This document shows positions 39,314 through 49,645 of a stretch of DNA of 64,000 bases, one piece after another. Where the stretch lies: assembly GCA_933822405.4 (NCBI GenBank), contig CAKOGP040001836.1:310001-374000 (forward strand), in the 5' to 3' direction. The notes below the pieces were generated by a model. The model saw only the letters and a list, made by a program, of their open reading frames with translations. It was not told where the DNA came from and searched no databases. Position 1 is the first letter of the stretch. Each line of letters begins with the position of its first letter. Source of the DNA: Cylindrotheca closterium. Its lineage: Eukaryota > Bacillariophyta > Bacillariophyceae > Bacillariales > Bacillariaceae. The position numbers and the translations under genes were made by a program.

Positions 39314-41536
39314 ATGAAAATGTTGGGGTTGTCGGCAGAGTCCATAATGGACCAGGCTTCTACAAAAGATCAGCCACAATCTCCTTGGGATGTAATGTGG
39401 GAATACATTCTGGATGATTTTGAGTCGGATGACGATGATGATAATACTGTCCCAACAGTGTCTACACGAGGAACAATCGAAACGGCCGAGGAGAATGTGA
39501 TGTCTATGACTCTATTAAAGGATCAATGGATGAAAGCTGCAAAAGAAATATCAGATTTCGCTCAGACTCATGTGATTGAAGAAAGAGATGAGAGTGGCTC
39601 AAGCATTTACCCTTGGCGACGACACCAGAGAAAGCTTGATGTGCGAGAAAAGAATGAAAGCCGAAAAGTAAAATGGAGCGGGTTTGGAATAAAAAGTAAA
39701 ATGGCAAAGAAGCAGGACCAACAGCTGACAGCCGAAAGTATCCTGGATAAAGCTTCGATGGCAGCAGTAGCCATCAGTACAGGTGTGAAGAAAGTGAAGT
39801 GGGAAGAAGTGGGAGGGCACATGATCAATATTTTTGATGTCGTTCAACCAAGACATGTGCTCAGCGGAGGTCAAAGCTCTTCAGATTCGTCATGTGGGGA
39901 TTCTGAAAGCAAGGGGTATAGTGTCAATTCGGCCGAAGACGACTCAATTTCCCACCATGATGCTCGAGTTGATAAGAGTGCAAAGAGAGCCTCTGGGCGC
40001 CATCATCATAGGGACGGGTATGATGACCCAGAATCCTTTTTGAACGGATCAAAGAGTATGGAGAATTGTTTTAAGAAGCCAGCCGTTCGCCAGGTAGAAC
40101 ACAAAACAACGACGCAGGACACGAATCATCCAAAATCGGGGACAAGCGTTGTCCGCATTCCGATTTCGTCTCCACTTGAAGAAGACGCAGGCCATGGTAA
40201 AGATTCAAGTGGCACCGGACGCAAGGACGGCGATGATGGCCCAAGCCAGCTCACACGGAAGTTTGCTTGTTTTGCAAAGATAGAGAATAATGAATTGGAC
40301 GCTATTCATCAATTGGACGACGACATGGGGTTCTTTTTTCCAGCTGCGAGAATGGTATCCGACCTCGAGGGTCAGGTTCCAATAAGTCTACAAATGAGCG
40401 CTGAAAATGGCGTAATGGGGATCCCTTCTGATCATTTTTTGGGAACGAAGGGACCGCAGTCTTTGTATTCGTATGAGTATGAAGGAAGGGTTCACATGGA
40501 CATTTCATACACCAAGTTTGGGGACGACCCACATGAATGCATCGCTCTCCGCAAATTTGAATTCATGCCAACTCTAAAACCAGAGGATGGAAACAGGGTT
40601 CTTTTACAAGTTGAAGCTTCTACGATATCTATTCGAGACTGCAAAATTCGTCAAGGGAAACTGAAAATTGAAGAATACGGATCATCTCCTGTAACACCAG
40701 GAGTAGATGTTGTGGGCAAGGTAATCGGTGTTTCCCAAAGCACTTCTTCTTCTTTTGCACTATACCCCGGTCAAAGTGTGCTTTCACTCGTCCAAGTTGG
40801 AGGCAACTCAAGGTACATTTCAGTCGATCCAGAAAGACTTGTGAAAGTATCCGAAGGTATGGATCCCGCGCAGGTTGTATGTCTGTGTGATACTTACCTT
40901 TCAGCATTCCAGAGTCTGCATTATGGGCAGATTGCATTCTCTCGATATGCGGCGAAGTCGCTTGAAGGGAAAACCGTGCTAATAATTGGATCCATAGCCT
41001 CCACGTTTGGAAAAGCTGTGATGGAACTGGCAGTAGATGGGAATGCCGCCATCGTATTTGCGACAGCAAAAAGAAAGTACTGGAGAATGCTTCTGGGACT
41101 CGGGATTATCCCTCTCCCAGACGATTCCACAGAATGGCTGAATCGGGTGGAGGGAACCGTCGATCTAGCATTGATTGTGGGTATGGAAGAACCGAGCAGA
41201 GTTGCAGCTTTCCATGAACGAGCTTTGCGAGAAAACGGTCGTCTAATTATTTGTGGGTGCGACGAACCCAAGAAATTCGCAAAATCATCGGAAAGGCGAG
41301 TTGTTGTTTACGACGTATATGATCAATGGGGAAAAAATCTAGAAGTATCAAAACGGGACATGCAACACTTGATTGCCTTGCTGGAGAAGGAGAAAATTCG
41401 TCCCAAAGTGCTAGATAGACTTCCACTTGCCAAAGTGGCAGATGCTCAGAAACTCATCGAGTCAAAAGCCAAATTGTCTGGAATTCTGGTTTGTGAACCT
41501 TGGATGAAAACGAAAAAACGGGCACTATACCTGTAG
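39314..41536 (+). CDS. MDR (quinone oxidoreductase-like) protein with long disordered N-terminal extension
   Basis: 740 residues from ATG 39314; an in-frame ATG at 39209 exists but adds a very AT-rich stretch that looks like leader. Residues about 1-390 are low-complexity and acidic/Ser/His-rich, with two copies of a short motif, LSAESIMDQAS and LTAESILDKAS. Residues about 390-740 match medium-chain dehydrogenase/reductases without zinc ligands: VLLQVEASTISIRDCKIRQGKL, TPGVDVVGKVIGV, YPGQSVLSLVQVGGNSRYISVDPERLVKVSEGMDP, a VLIIGSIASTFGKAVMELA dinucleotide segment and LPLAKVADAQKLIESKAKLSGILV. The glycine-rich loop is degenerate (GSIASTFG instead of GAxGGVG), so NADPH use is uncertain. Confidence 0.75.
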   Translation: MKMLGLSAESIMDQASTKDQPQSPWDVMWEYILDDFESDDDDDNTVPTVSTRGTIETAEENVMSMTLLKDQWMKAAKEISDFAQTHVIEERDESGSSIYPWRRHQRKLDVREKNESRKVKWSGFGIKSKMAKKQDQQLTAESILDKASMAAVAISTGVKKVKWEEVGGHMINIFDVVQPRHVLSGGQSSSDSSCGDSESKGYSVNSAEDDSISHHDARVDKSAKRASGRHHHRDGYDDPESFLNGSKSMENCFKKPAVRQVEHKTTTQDTNHPKSGTSVVRIPISSPLEEDAGHGKDSSGTGRKDGDDGPSQLTRKFACFAKIENNELDAIHQLDDDMGFFFPAARMVSDLEGQVPISLQMSAENGVMGIPSDHFLGTKGPQSLYSYEYEGRVHMDISYTKFGDDPHECIALRKFEFMPTLKPEDGNRVLLQVEASTISIRDCKIRQGKLKIEEYGSSPVTPGVDVVGKVIGVSQSTSSSFALYPGQSVLSLVQVGGNSRYISVDPERLVKVSEGMDPAQVVCLCDTYLSAFQSLHYGQIAFSRYAAKSLEGKTVLIIGSIASTFGKAVMELAVDGNAAIVFATAKRKYWRMLLGLGIIPLPDDSTEWLNRVEGTVDLALIVGMEEPSRVAAFHERALRENGRLIICGCDEPKKFAKSSERRVVVYDVYDQWGKNLEVSKRDMQHLIALLEKEKIRPKVLDRLPLAKVADAQKLIESKAKLSGILVCEPWMKTKKRALYL

Positions 41537-42005
41537 TCCTTCGTCTGAGACCAAGCGGTTAAAGCAATTTGTTAATTGTAATATTTATATAATACCAGCT
41601 CCTCTTCCCGCTAAATGCAAGTGGCTACTTTACAGCATTACAAAAATCTTCCGCATCTTCCTGATGAGAAATCAGAACTATACTGCAGCATGACTTTGGG
41701 TCAAGTGCATCTGGTGATCATTCAATATCATCATGGATCTTATCTAAGATACTACTACCTGTAGGTACAATATACGGTACTACTGTACTACCGGTATTAC
41801 ATACGATATGATATTTTATATCTACTTTTTTAAAAGTGATCGGGTTTGTTTTCATTTGGGGGGACTCACTCTGTAGATTTACCCCTATTTCTGTCCGCCA
41901 TGCGTTTTCCGGCATCGAGAACCGAAGAGACCGAACTTCTGCATTTCTGGATCGGCAGAGGAAATAGTCTCACCGTGTACCTTATTGAGAGACAGTTGGC
42001 CAACT
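41537..42005. promoter_or_regulatory. Intergenic, promoter of the E2/E3BP-like gene; GTAC/ACCGGTA cluster
   Basis: 469 bases. GGTACAATATACGGTACTACTGTACTACCGGTA motifs lie at 41764-41796. A non-ATG open frame runs into the gene. No separate gene. Confidence 0.45.
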
Positions 42006-43539
42006 ATGAATACTGCACTCCGACTACGATTCTCCGTCTACGCCCAAAGGGGTTTGACGAGAGATTTGATAGCCAGGAGATCGATTCACTCTTCGTTCCT
42101 TGTGGCGAAGGATTATCCTGCGCATACTCTCCTGCCGATGCCTGCTTTGAGTCCAACCATGGAAAGCGGGACTATTGCTGAATGGGGGCTACAAGAGGGA
42201 GACTCGTTTTCTGCTGGAAGTGTGTTCTGCTCTGTAGAGACTGACAAGGCCACGATGGATTTTGAGTCACAGGATGATGGATTCTTGGCAAAGATATTGC
42301 GAGAAGGATCTGGAGCTGTCGACATTCCTGTTGGCGCACCTATCGCAGTCGTTGTGGAAGAAGAGGAGGACATTGGTGCTTTCTCAGACTATGTGCTGGA
42401 AGCTGAAGTCCCTGTCACAGCCGCACCTGAAGCTGGTGAATCTAAGGCACCGGACACTTCATCGTCGACTCCAGCGCCTGTTGGAAGAGAAGTATCTACC
42501 GAGCATGTTTTGCTCCCATCGGCTCGCTTTTTGGCTGAATCAAAGTATGTACCATCGCCATATGAATTCCATTGCTATTGTCAATTCTAACTTATTCTTG
42601 AATCTTTGATCAAACAGAGGATTGGACGCGACTGGTTTGCCTGGGTCCGGAAAGGGAGGCCGGGTTACAAAGGGTGATGTTTTGGCCGCCATTGCCAGTG
42701 GAACTTTCATGCCCCCATTAGCGAAGGAGTCAGCAGCACCAGTCCAGGCAGCTTCTGCTATGCAACCTGCTGCCGCGACTCCAGGAGCACCTTTTACCGA
42801 TCTGGAGATTCCACCGGTTGACACGATGGGTACTTTTGAGGATGTTGCTAACAACAACATGCGAAAGGTTATTGCGCGAAGACTTACTGAGAGCAAGAGA
42901 GAGGTTCCCCACTTCTATACTTCTATGGAAGTTGAATTGGACGACGTCCTGAAGCTCAGGAAACAACTCGTAGCAGATCATGATGTGAAGGTATCTGTCA
43001 ACGACGTCATTATCCGCTGTTGTTCGTTGGCACTCCGAGACGTCCCAGAAGTGAATGGCACTTACGACCCAAAAACCGACGCTATAAAGCTACAGAATTC
43101 TATTGACATCAGTATAGCTGTAGCAACGCCAGCTGGATTGATCACACCGATCGTTCCCAACACAGACAAACTTGGCCTTTCTGAGATCACCGACAAAGTT
43201 CGCGATCTTGCAGGACGAGCAAGGGAGGGAAAACTTGCACCAGAAGAATATCAAGGTGGAACATTCTGCGTCAGCAATCTTGGTATGTTTGGCATTGATG
43301 AGTTCTCGGCCGTTATCAATCCACCGCAAGCAGCAATTTTGGCCGTCGGAGGCGGATCTCGCCGTGTGGTTCCTACACCATACATTGACGGAGCTGAAGA
43401 ACAGGCTAAACCATCCATCAAGACTATCATGACTGCACGACTGAGCGCAGACAGGCGAGTTGTTGATGAGGCAACAGCTTCCTTGTTCATGTCAGCCTTC
43501 AAGCACTACATTAGCAAACCAGAGCTGTTGCTTCTGTAA
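42006..43539 (+). CDS. Pyruvate dehydrogenase complex E2-like subunit lacking the catalytic histidine (E3BP-like)
   Basis: Two exons, 42006-42544 and 42618-43539 (73-nt intron inside the E3-binding domain), give 486 residues. A mitochondrial presequence (MNTALRLRFSVYAQRGLTRDLIARRSIHSS); a lipoyl domain PMPALSPTMESGTIAEW with lipoyl lysine in ETDKATMDF; a Pro/Ala/Thr linker; a peripheral-subunit-binding domain ([36 protein letters not shown]) that holds dihydrolipoyl dehydrogenase; and a catalytic-type domain (GTFCVSNLGMFGIDEFSAVINPPQAAILAVGG). The acetyltransferase signature DHRVVDG reads DRRVVDE here: His to Arg and Gly to Glu. Animal E3-binding protein (protein X) has lost the same histidine. 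Inference: a structural E3-binding subunit rather than an acetyltransferase. Confidence 0.9.
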
Positions 43540-43916
43540 ATTGTAGATAATTTAAAAATTTTGTCTCACATTACGTTTCTCAAATACCGGAATGCCTCCA
43601 AGGATCATTCACCATGTTCACTTATCTAACTGAAACGCTCCAAGATGCATCACATTGTGGCACCAAGGATGTACGCTCATTCACTCGTCCATCTGTAATA
43701 GTGATGGTGTTTCGCATGTTGACACTGGTTTCTTCACATCCACATCCAACTATTAGCAGTTTCCATGGCAAGTCACAACATCAGTTCCATTGGTAATAAC
43801 GCTGCGAAGTACAGATGGTACTAGTATAGTCCATATCGTTTTTGGTGATGAGTCTTGAAGAAAAAGAACGAAAACATCTTTCACTCAACAAATCAAGTTC
43901 TTCCCTTTATAGAACC
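43540..43916. promoter_or_regulatory. Intergenic upstream of Vta1 homologue
   Basis: 377 bases. AAGTACAGATGGTACTAGTATAG lies at 43807-43829. An in-frame ATG at 43848 could lengthen the Vta1 protein by 23 residues. No other gene. Confidence 0.35.
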
Positions 43917-44999
43917 ATGCCATTGTCAATTCCAGCCGAGCTGAAAAAGATAACCCCGTACATTAGAAGAGCGGAGGAACTCGATCGAGATAAATCGAAT
44001 GCCGAGTCTCGGCTAGTTGCCTACTACTGTCGTCAGTATGCAGTACATACAGGAATCGCGATTGCCCAAAGCGACGTTGCGAAGAACTGCCTTGGTGAGA
44101 TCCTCGGCGCGTTGGAGGGAGAAAAGGAGGCCATGGACTCCTTCACACGAGACGAAACACAGTTTCTGTGCTCCTCCTTTGCGGGCAAGATCTTCTCCAA
44201 GGCTGATACGGAAGACAGAAATGGGCAGGCCACCCGCGATACTGCCAAAACATTCTATGCAGCTGCAAGCTTTCTTGAAATGTTACAGCAGTTCTATCAG
44301 GATGACGACGAGTCCGAAGAGTATCTAGAAGTCAAGGAAAAATCGAAGTATGCAAAATGGAAAGCCACTGACATTCTGAAGGCGATAAAAGAGGGCCGAG
44401 AACCAACTCCAGGTGGATATGGAGAGAACTTGGCCGAAGAAGAGCCGCCAGTGACAGAGAAAGAAGAAGAGACTGAAACAGAGACGAAGGAAGGAGAAAC
44501 AGCGGAAATTGTAGAAGTGGAGACTGCATCAGATGACGGAGAGGAAGAGGATTCGGAACCGGTAGTAGAGGACGTACCTGTCACTCCTATGGCGCCACCA
44601 GCCGACGAAAACAAAGATGATGTTTCTGAGAAAGCAAAGCAAATTGGAACGGATATTTCAGGTCTTCCACCACCACCTCCATATCCAACGGGGACAGACC
44701 TGCCTGAAATCCTGGCGCCCCCTGCTCCAACACCGCTGCGGCCACCAATGACATTCAACCCTCCTGCGCCACCACCTCCCATCCCAGCCCGTGCGGCCAC
44801 AACATCCGTTGGCCAACCAGCAATAGAAAAGAAGCCCTATCTTTTTGGAATGGGCGCAGCCAAAGGAAAGAAACTTTCAAAAGCTCAATTTGCAGACGCA
44901 AAAGAACTCACTCAGTTCGCCCTGGCTGCGTTGGAAGACAAGAATTCTGACTTGGCTGCAGAGCGTCTCGCCCAAGCCTTGCAAATCCTTGGGCGCTAG
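43917..44999 (+). CDS. VTA1: Vta1/LIP5-like regulator of the ESCRT ATPase Vps4
   Basis: 360 residues, single exon. The N-terminal tandem MIT-like region begins PAELKKITPYIRRAEELDRDKSNAESRLVAYYCRQYAVHTGI, the conserved start of Vta1/LIP5, and continues to FLEMLQQF and KYAKWKATDILKAIKEGREPTPGGYG. A long acidic, then proline-rich linker follows (PPPPPYP, PPAPTPLRPP, PAPPPPIPAR). The C-terminal VSL helix pair is FADAKELTQFALAALEDKNSDLAAERLAQALQILGR, which binds and activates Vps4 in multivesicular-body sorting and membrane scission. ATG 43917 is chosen because family similarity begins immediately after it; 43848 is possible. Confidence 0.92.
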   Translation: MPLSIPAELKKITPYIRRAEELDRDKSNAESRLVAYYCRQYAVHTGIAIAQSDVAKNCLGEILGALEGEKEAMDSFTRDETQFLCSSFAGKIFSKADTEDRNGQATRDTAKTFYAAASFLEMLQQFYQDDDESEEYLEVKEKSKYAKWKATDILKAIKEGREPTPGGYGENLAEEEPPVTEKEEETETETKEGETAEIVEVETASDDGEEEDSEPVVEDVPVTPMAPPADENKDDVSEKAKQIGTDISGLPPPPPYPTGTDLPEILAPPAPTPLRPPMTFNPPAPPPPIPARAATTSVGQPAIEKKPYLFGMGAAKGKKLSKAQFADAKELTQFALAALEDKNSDLAAERLAQALQILGR

Positions 45000-45516
45000 G
45001 AAGAACTATCTGTACCTGTAGGCTCCTCCATGTAACATCGTGCTAGATTCTATCCATGATGTTTTATTGCTTTGATGGCATCCAGTATGATTGTCAGCGC
45101 TCTCGCTTTCTTTCTCGTCTGTGCAATATCAAAATATACGCTGGTATGCTCCTTTCTGGGAGAATTGTTTTGGATCCTGGATCAGAGAGTGGATACCTAA
45201 ATTCATCCTGTACAGTACTGTATCCTACAGTGGTACAGTATCGTATCGTATGGTGCCCCTACTGTGATTTCTTCGACTGTACAGTATCGACTGTATTGTA
45301 CTGTATGGTGCCCCTATTGTGATCTTCGACTAGATCAGATTGAAGGCTACATAAGTACCAAGCGAAAGTCGGCAGACCAAGCAAGATCGAAGAACAGACT
45401 GACGTACACGAAGTTGGTACAAACATACGAGAGAATGGATACTTGAAGTCAAATCCTTGAAGCCAAAACACGGATTCGACGATCCTACAGTATAGGTACA
45501 TTTTGATACCGCAACC
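45000..45516. promoter_or_regulatory. Intergenic upstream of the FCP gene; direct repeats and CAGTAC motifs
   Basis: 517 bases without a gene. TACAGTACTGTATCC and further ACAGTAT units occur at 45210-45300. A 31-base segment (45248-45278, GTATGGTGCCCCTACTGTGAT and following) recurs at 45303-45331 with one substitution and a two-base gap. Light-responsive control is possible but not shown. Confidence 0.5.
45248..45331 (+). repeat. Two direct repeats upstream of the FCP gene
   Basis: Units at 45248-45278 and 45303-45331, both beginning GTATGGTGCCCCT and ending CTTCGACT, about 55 bases apart and about 190-270 bases before the start codon. Confidence 0.75.
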
Positions 45517-46226
45517 ATGGCCAAGCTTTCCGCCCTCATCCTCTCCGCTATTGTCGCAAGCTCTGCTGCTTTCGCCCCACAACAGGCTGTTCTCTCCAAG
45601 ACTGCCTTGATGGCCGCCGATGATGGAGTCTGGGATCCTCTGAGCCTCCGAACTCTTGGAACTGGAGAGGCATTCGACACCTTCCCTAACATGTTCCCCA
45701 ATGAACAATTTTTGAAGGAAGCCGAACTCAAGCACGGCCGTCAAGCCATGCTTGCATGGACCGGTGTCTGGGCTACCACTCAGGTAGGTTGAACCTTGGA
45801 TCTGATAGGCTCTGACACATTTATTCTTACCAACTATCTCCTCTCATTTTCTTTTTGCCACAGGGAGGATTCGGACTTGGACTTCACTTCCCTGGATTCC
45901 CAGAGGAGCCCGACTGGACCAAGGCTCTTGGAGTTTTCGCCTCTGAACAACCAGCTTGGTTCTTCGGTATTCTTACCTTCATCGCCATCGCCGAGGGAGA
46001 GAGTGTAGGTCACAGTGGCGACAACTTCCGAGGCAAGTCCACTAAGACCCCTGGAGATCTTAACTTTGACTATCTTGGAATCAAGAAGAAGGCATCCCCA
46101 CAAAAGATGGCCCGATATGAAGATGTTGAAATGAAGAACGGAAGAGCAGCTATGATCGCCATGGCTTCTCTTTTCGCACATGAAGCTCTTCCAGGATCTG
46201 TCCCCATCATGGACATCATCAGCTAA
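45517..46226 (+). CDS. Fucoxanthin-chlorophyll a/c-binding antenna protein (LHC family)
   Basis: Two exons, 45517-45783 and 45864-46226 (80-nt intron), encode 209 residues. The signal peptide ends ASSAAFAP, the textbook diatom plastid-import junction. Helix 1 has KEAELKHGRQAMLAW and helix 3 has EDVEMKNGRAAMIAMASLFAHEA, the two generic LHC motifs with chlorophyll-ligand glutamates and the arginines that form cross-helix ion pairs. Helix 2 is about AWFFGILTFIAIAEGES. The spacing between helices is that of FCP proteins in the thylakoid. I cannot assign an Lhcf, Lhcr or Lhcx subclass with confidence. An alternative in-frame ATG is not available upstream. Confidence 0.95.
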
Positions 46227-46609
46227 ACCAGCTCGGTCATGATATTTCAAACAATCCGCGCCATTCCGTTAGAGAAAACAAACGATATCGTACATTGTAT
46301 ACAGATCGATCGAGCTGTACGGATGAAGTAGTAGATAGACTATTATAACTCATTGTGCCTGGTTTTTTTGCGGACTTCAAGGTGGCATTGTATCTTGATA
46401 GTCGTGTCGACCCAATCGGTGTACCAGCGAAAGCAGCACATTAAAGTGATTGCGTACAGTACAGCTGCGATATGAAAGCATTCTCGTCGGAGGTCGCAGT
46501 CGTCAAGATCGCAGGTAAATACCTCTAGCCATTTGGATAGGCGACTTGCAACATCGCACTCGCTCGCAAAGTATGTCACTGGAGAGGGCATATCTGATTA
46601 AGATGCTTC
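46227..46609. other. Intergenic between convergent FCP and plastid membrane protein genes
   Basis: 383 bases of facing 3' UTRs. A minus-strand open frame of 82 codons (46343-46591) lies here, with no family features or promoter spacing, and I do not call it. Confidence 0.4.
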
Positions 46610-47427
46610 TCAGACTCTTGGTGCGACGTATGAATGCAAGGCTCTCCACATAGTCATCAAAAATATTCCACATCCAATCTCCAGTGGTATGAGTTCTTCG
46701 ATTGCGTTTACACCCACCTCGCGATGGTGCAATACAGCAGATGCTAACGCAAATACAAGTCTCATATTGACAGCACCAATGTATGTATTCAGCCCAAGAG
46801 CAGCCGCAGCTTTGGGTCCTCCTGCTGCATCCGAAGAACCATAGTGACCATCTACAGCCGACATCAAGAAAGCACCATGATACAGACCTTCGATGTAGGG
46901 TTGGTTAGAATGACAAAATTTCATATGAGCGATAATTGTGAAAATCCGAGACACATACCAGACAGAATCCAGAAGAGTGAAAAAATGCAGCCTTCATTCA
47001 GAGCTACCGGCAGATACGAGAAGTCTACCCGATGGGTCACCCAGAAAGAAATCGAAAGAGAAAGATTCACTACCAGAAAGACGTCGTAGAACAGCAGATC
47101 CAAATCTTCAAAGCGCAGCGGTGGCAGTTTCTTGAATCCGTCTTTTCGAAATAATCCCAACGGGAATCCTTCGAGAGCGTTCTGCAATGCTGACTTTGTT
47201 GAGTCATCTGCTACATTAGATTGATCTCCCGCCTCACTTTCTATCTTATCATCTATGTGCGATCGTAACAGAGAGATTTTCTGAAAATTTTCGTAGGGCG
47301 TCAAAGGTTTACACGGACGTACCGGTATCTGTAACGGTGTCCTGATCAACGATGGCTGAAAAGCGAACGAGGCATGTTCTTTTAGGCAAACTATGAAAAG
47401 AAGAGTGAACCAAAACATCATCTTCAT
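46610..47427 (-). CDS. Plastid-targeted membrane protein of unknown function
   Basis: Two exons, 47427-46959 and 46887-46610 (71-nt intron; the join ILSG-LYHGAFL keeps frame), give 248 residues. The signal peptide (MMFWFTLLFIVCLKEHAS) followed by FAFQPSL is the diatom plastid signature. The mature part has a membrane helix around FYDVFLVVNLSLSISFWV, one around GCIFSLFWILSGLYHGAFL, a Gly/Ala-rich segment (AAGGPKAAAALGLNTYIGAVNMRLVFALASAVLHH) and a final hydrophobic helix (LEIGCGIFLMTMWRAL). I do not recognise the family. The pattern suggests four helices in an envelope or thylakoid membrane. Confidence 0.65.
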
Positions 47428-47762
47428 TTTTTTGCATTGTCTTCCAGGAGCTTCGATTTGATCAATTGTTCTGTTCGATGTTCCTGGATAGTACTAGCAC
47501 AGGCTCAAAATAACGAACTAAAGAAGTCCAAATACTGCCCTTGGGGACCGTTGCTCGATTTTATTTGATGAGAGCGAGCAAGCCATGGATGCCGAACACA
47601 ATAATCCTCGTTCTCTCTATTTTGTTTCCACAATAAATTCCCTGGACTGCTTCGTCTATCAAACTAATACAGCAGCATACTCTCGACTGGATTCAAAGTC
47701 AAGGAGTGCTCGATTGATTCCAGCTTCCATAGTTTCACCGCGTTCACATTTCAAATTTCAAA
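47428..47762. promoter_or_regulatory. Bidirectional promoter region
   Basis: 335 bases between divergent starts. GGATAGTACTAGCAC occurs at about 47486-47500. Nothing else is seen. Confidence 0.35.
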
Positions 47763-49349
47763 ATGGGAAACGCGTTATCGGAAGAAGAAGAAAATGAACT
47801 TCTTGAAGAAGCTTATAGTATGTCATTGGAATCCCCAGAAGCGGATGGTTTTTTCAACTCTGGGACTGCGGCACCCAACTGTCAGCCCAAACACACCAGT
47901 GAAGCACTCAAAAGGGACGACAAAGGAATAGGCGGAGAGGATGGAAGGCAGATGAATCACCGTGGCTCTTCCGTTTCGGAAGGCGAGGACGATCGGCGGA
48001 GGCGTCAAAGCTCAAATCAGAATATGAATGTCAAGGAAGATCAGCGAAAATTAAGCTATTTCCAGATGGCCCGCATGGGCTATCAAGAACTTGTCAATGC
48101 AATTATTCGTCCACCAAGAGCCGATTACAAGGTAAGTCATGCTTTTGTTCCGAGAATAGTTTCAAAAGAAAATGTGTTTGTCTCTAATCATGTTGGATAC
48201 GAATGTATTGGTGGATTGCTGTAGATGGAAGCCTTGGGTCCTCCAGCTTTTACATTCTGTGGAAAAAGGTTCACAAGAACTGATTTCACGTTGAGAACGA
48301 AGCGGGGTTATAATTTGGAGTGTTCGCACTGGGAGCCCGTCGAACGGGTTGTGGATAGAATCCCAGTTGTTATCTATATGCATGGAAATTCTTCAGCACG
48401 GGTTGAAGTGCTTCCGCAGTTGTCCTATTTACTCTCTCTGGGAGTAGCTGTCTTCTCGTTTGACTTCGCTGGATCGGGAAAATCTGATGGTGAATATGTC
48501 AGTTTGGGGTACTACGAAAGAGAAGATCTTGCTTGTGTAATTGCGCATTTGAGAGCCACAAATGTTGTCTCTACGATTGCGCTTTGGGGGCGATCTATGG
48601 GCGCTGCAACGTCGCTCATGTTTGGAGATCGAGACCCCAGCATTGCTTGCATGATCTTGGACTCTCCGTTTGCTGACTTGTCACAGCTTGCTGAAGAACT
48701 TGTTGAAAAAGGTAGAGAGCAAGGAATTGTTGTTCCGAGCTTGGTTGTTAGTGTTGCGCTTCGAATGATTCAGAATTCTGTGAAGAAACAGGCTAATGTC
48801 AATATGAAGCAAATATCCCCTATTGCACATGCCGACAAATGCTTCATTCCAGCATTATTTGTTGCCGGAGAGCATGATGACTTTATCAAGAAGCACCATG
48901 CTGAAGAAATCTACGAGAAATACGCTGGTGACAAAAATCTTATCGTTGTTGAAGGTGACCACAACTCACCAAGACCCAAATTTATGTTCGATTCCGCAGC
49001 AATTTTTCTCCAAACATGTTTGCAGATCCCTAGCAATTGGGCACTGCCGGTCCCCCCCTCTATGAACCTCATGTGTCCACCTTGGTACTTTGAAATGTAC
49101 CACAACCGATCGATGAAGCAATCACAACGAAGTCGGGTGCCAAAACAGTCTTCCAGTCGTGCTATGAACGGATCGGACAAGGATAAGAATGGATTTGACA
49201 ATGAAAACGTTGGAATGACTCAAGAACGGCAGAGAGAAATACAGGCTTCTCTCTTCAAAATGTTAGGTCAGCAAGATGAGGAAGATGCTGACATGAACCC
49301 AAACCAGTCCAGCAAGAGAAAGGTTGCTCACGAAACCGCTCATGCATAG
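47763..49349 (+). CDS. Alpha/beta hydrolase, ABHD17/BEM46-like, with N-myristoylation signal
   Basis: Two exons, 47763-48131 and 48225-49349 (93-nt intron, phase 0), encode 497 residues. The protein begins MGNALSEEE, a strong N-myristoylation signal (Gly2, Ser6). A disordered part of about 120 residues follows. The hydrolase fold shows VVIYMHGNSSARVE (oxyanion HGN), FSFDFAGSGKSDGE, the nucleophile elbow WGRSMGAATS, ILDSPFADLSQL, an acid in FVAGEHDDFI, and a histidine in VEGDHNSPRP. All triad residues are present. In animals ABHD17 enzymes depalmitoylate membrane proteins and are anchored by an N-terminal cysteine cluster; here myristate would replace that. The C-terminal tail of about 110 residues is charged and disordered. 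Substrate unknown. Confidence 0.85.
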
Positions 49350-49645
49350 TGAAGACACATGAAACTTTATTAGTCCTTTATTAAAAATACGTTTCAATGA
49401 ACGGTAACTTTAAAACGTAAACTTTTGCGCTTGGCACGTTGAAAGAGTCCCGCCGGGAAATTTTTACACGACGTGAATGCGCGCCAAAGATAGGAATCTT
49501 ACTTTTTGGACAAACGCTTTTTCTACTAATCTTGTCGTACATGTTTGGTGGCGCTAGCATATGAGGATTCCCTTTCATCAACCTCGCATCATTTTTTCCT
49601 GGAAACAGATTTGGGAACGAAACCATAAGAGATAGTGTGATCAAA

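Noticed and set aside
46343..46591. Minus-strand 82-codon frame after the plastid membrane protein
   Set aside because: Only 18 bases upstream from the preceding stop, no promoter space, no recognisable features, and overlaps the likely 3' UTRs of two convergent genes.
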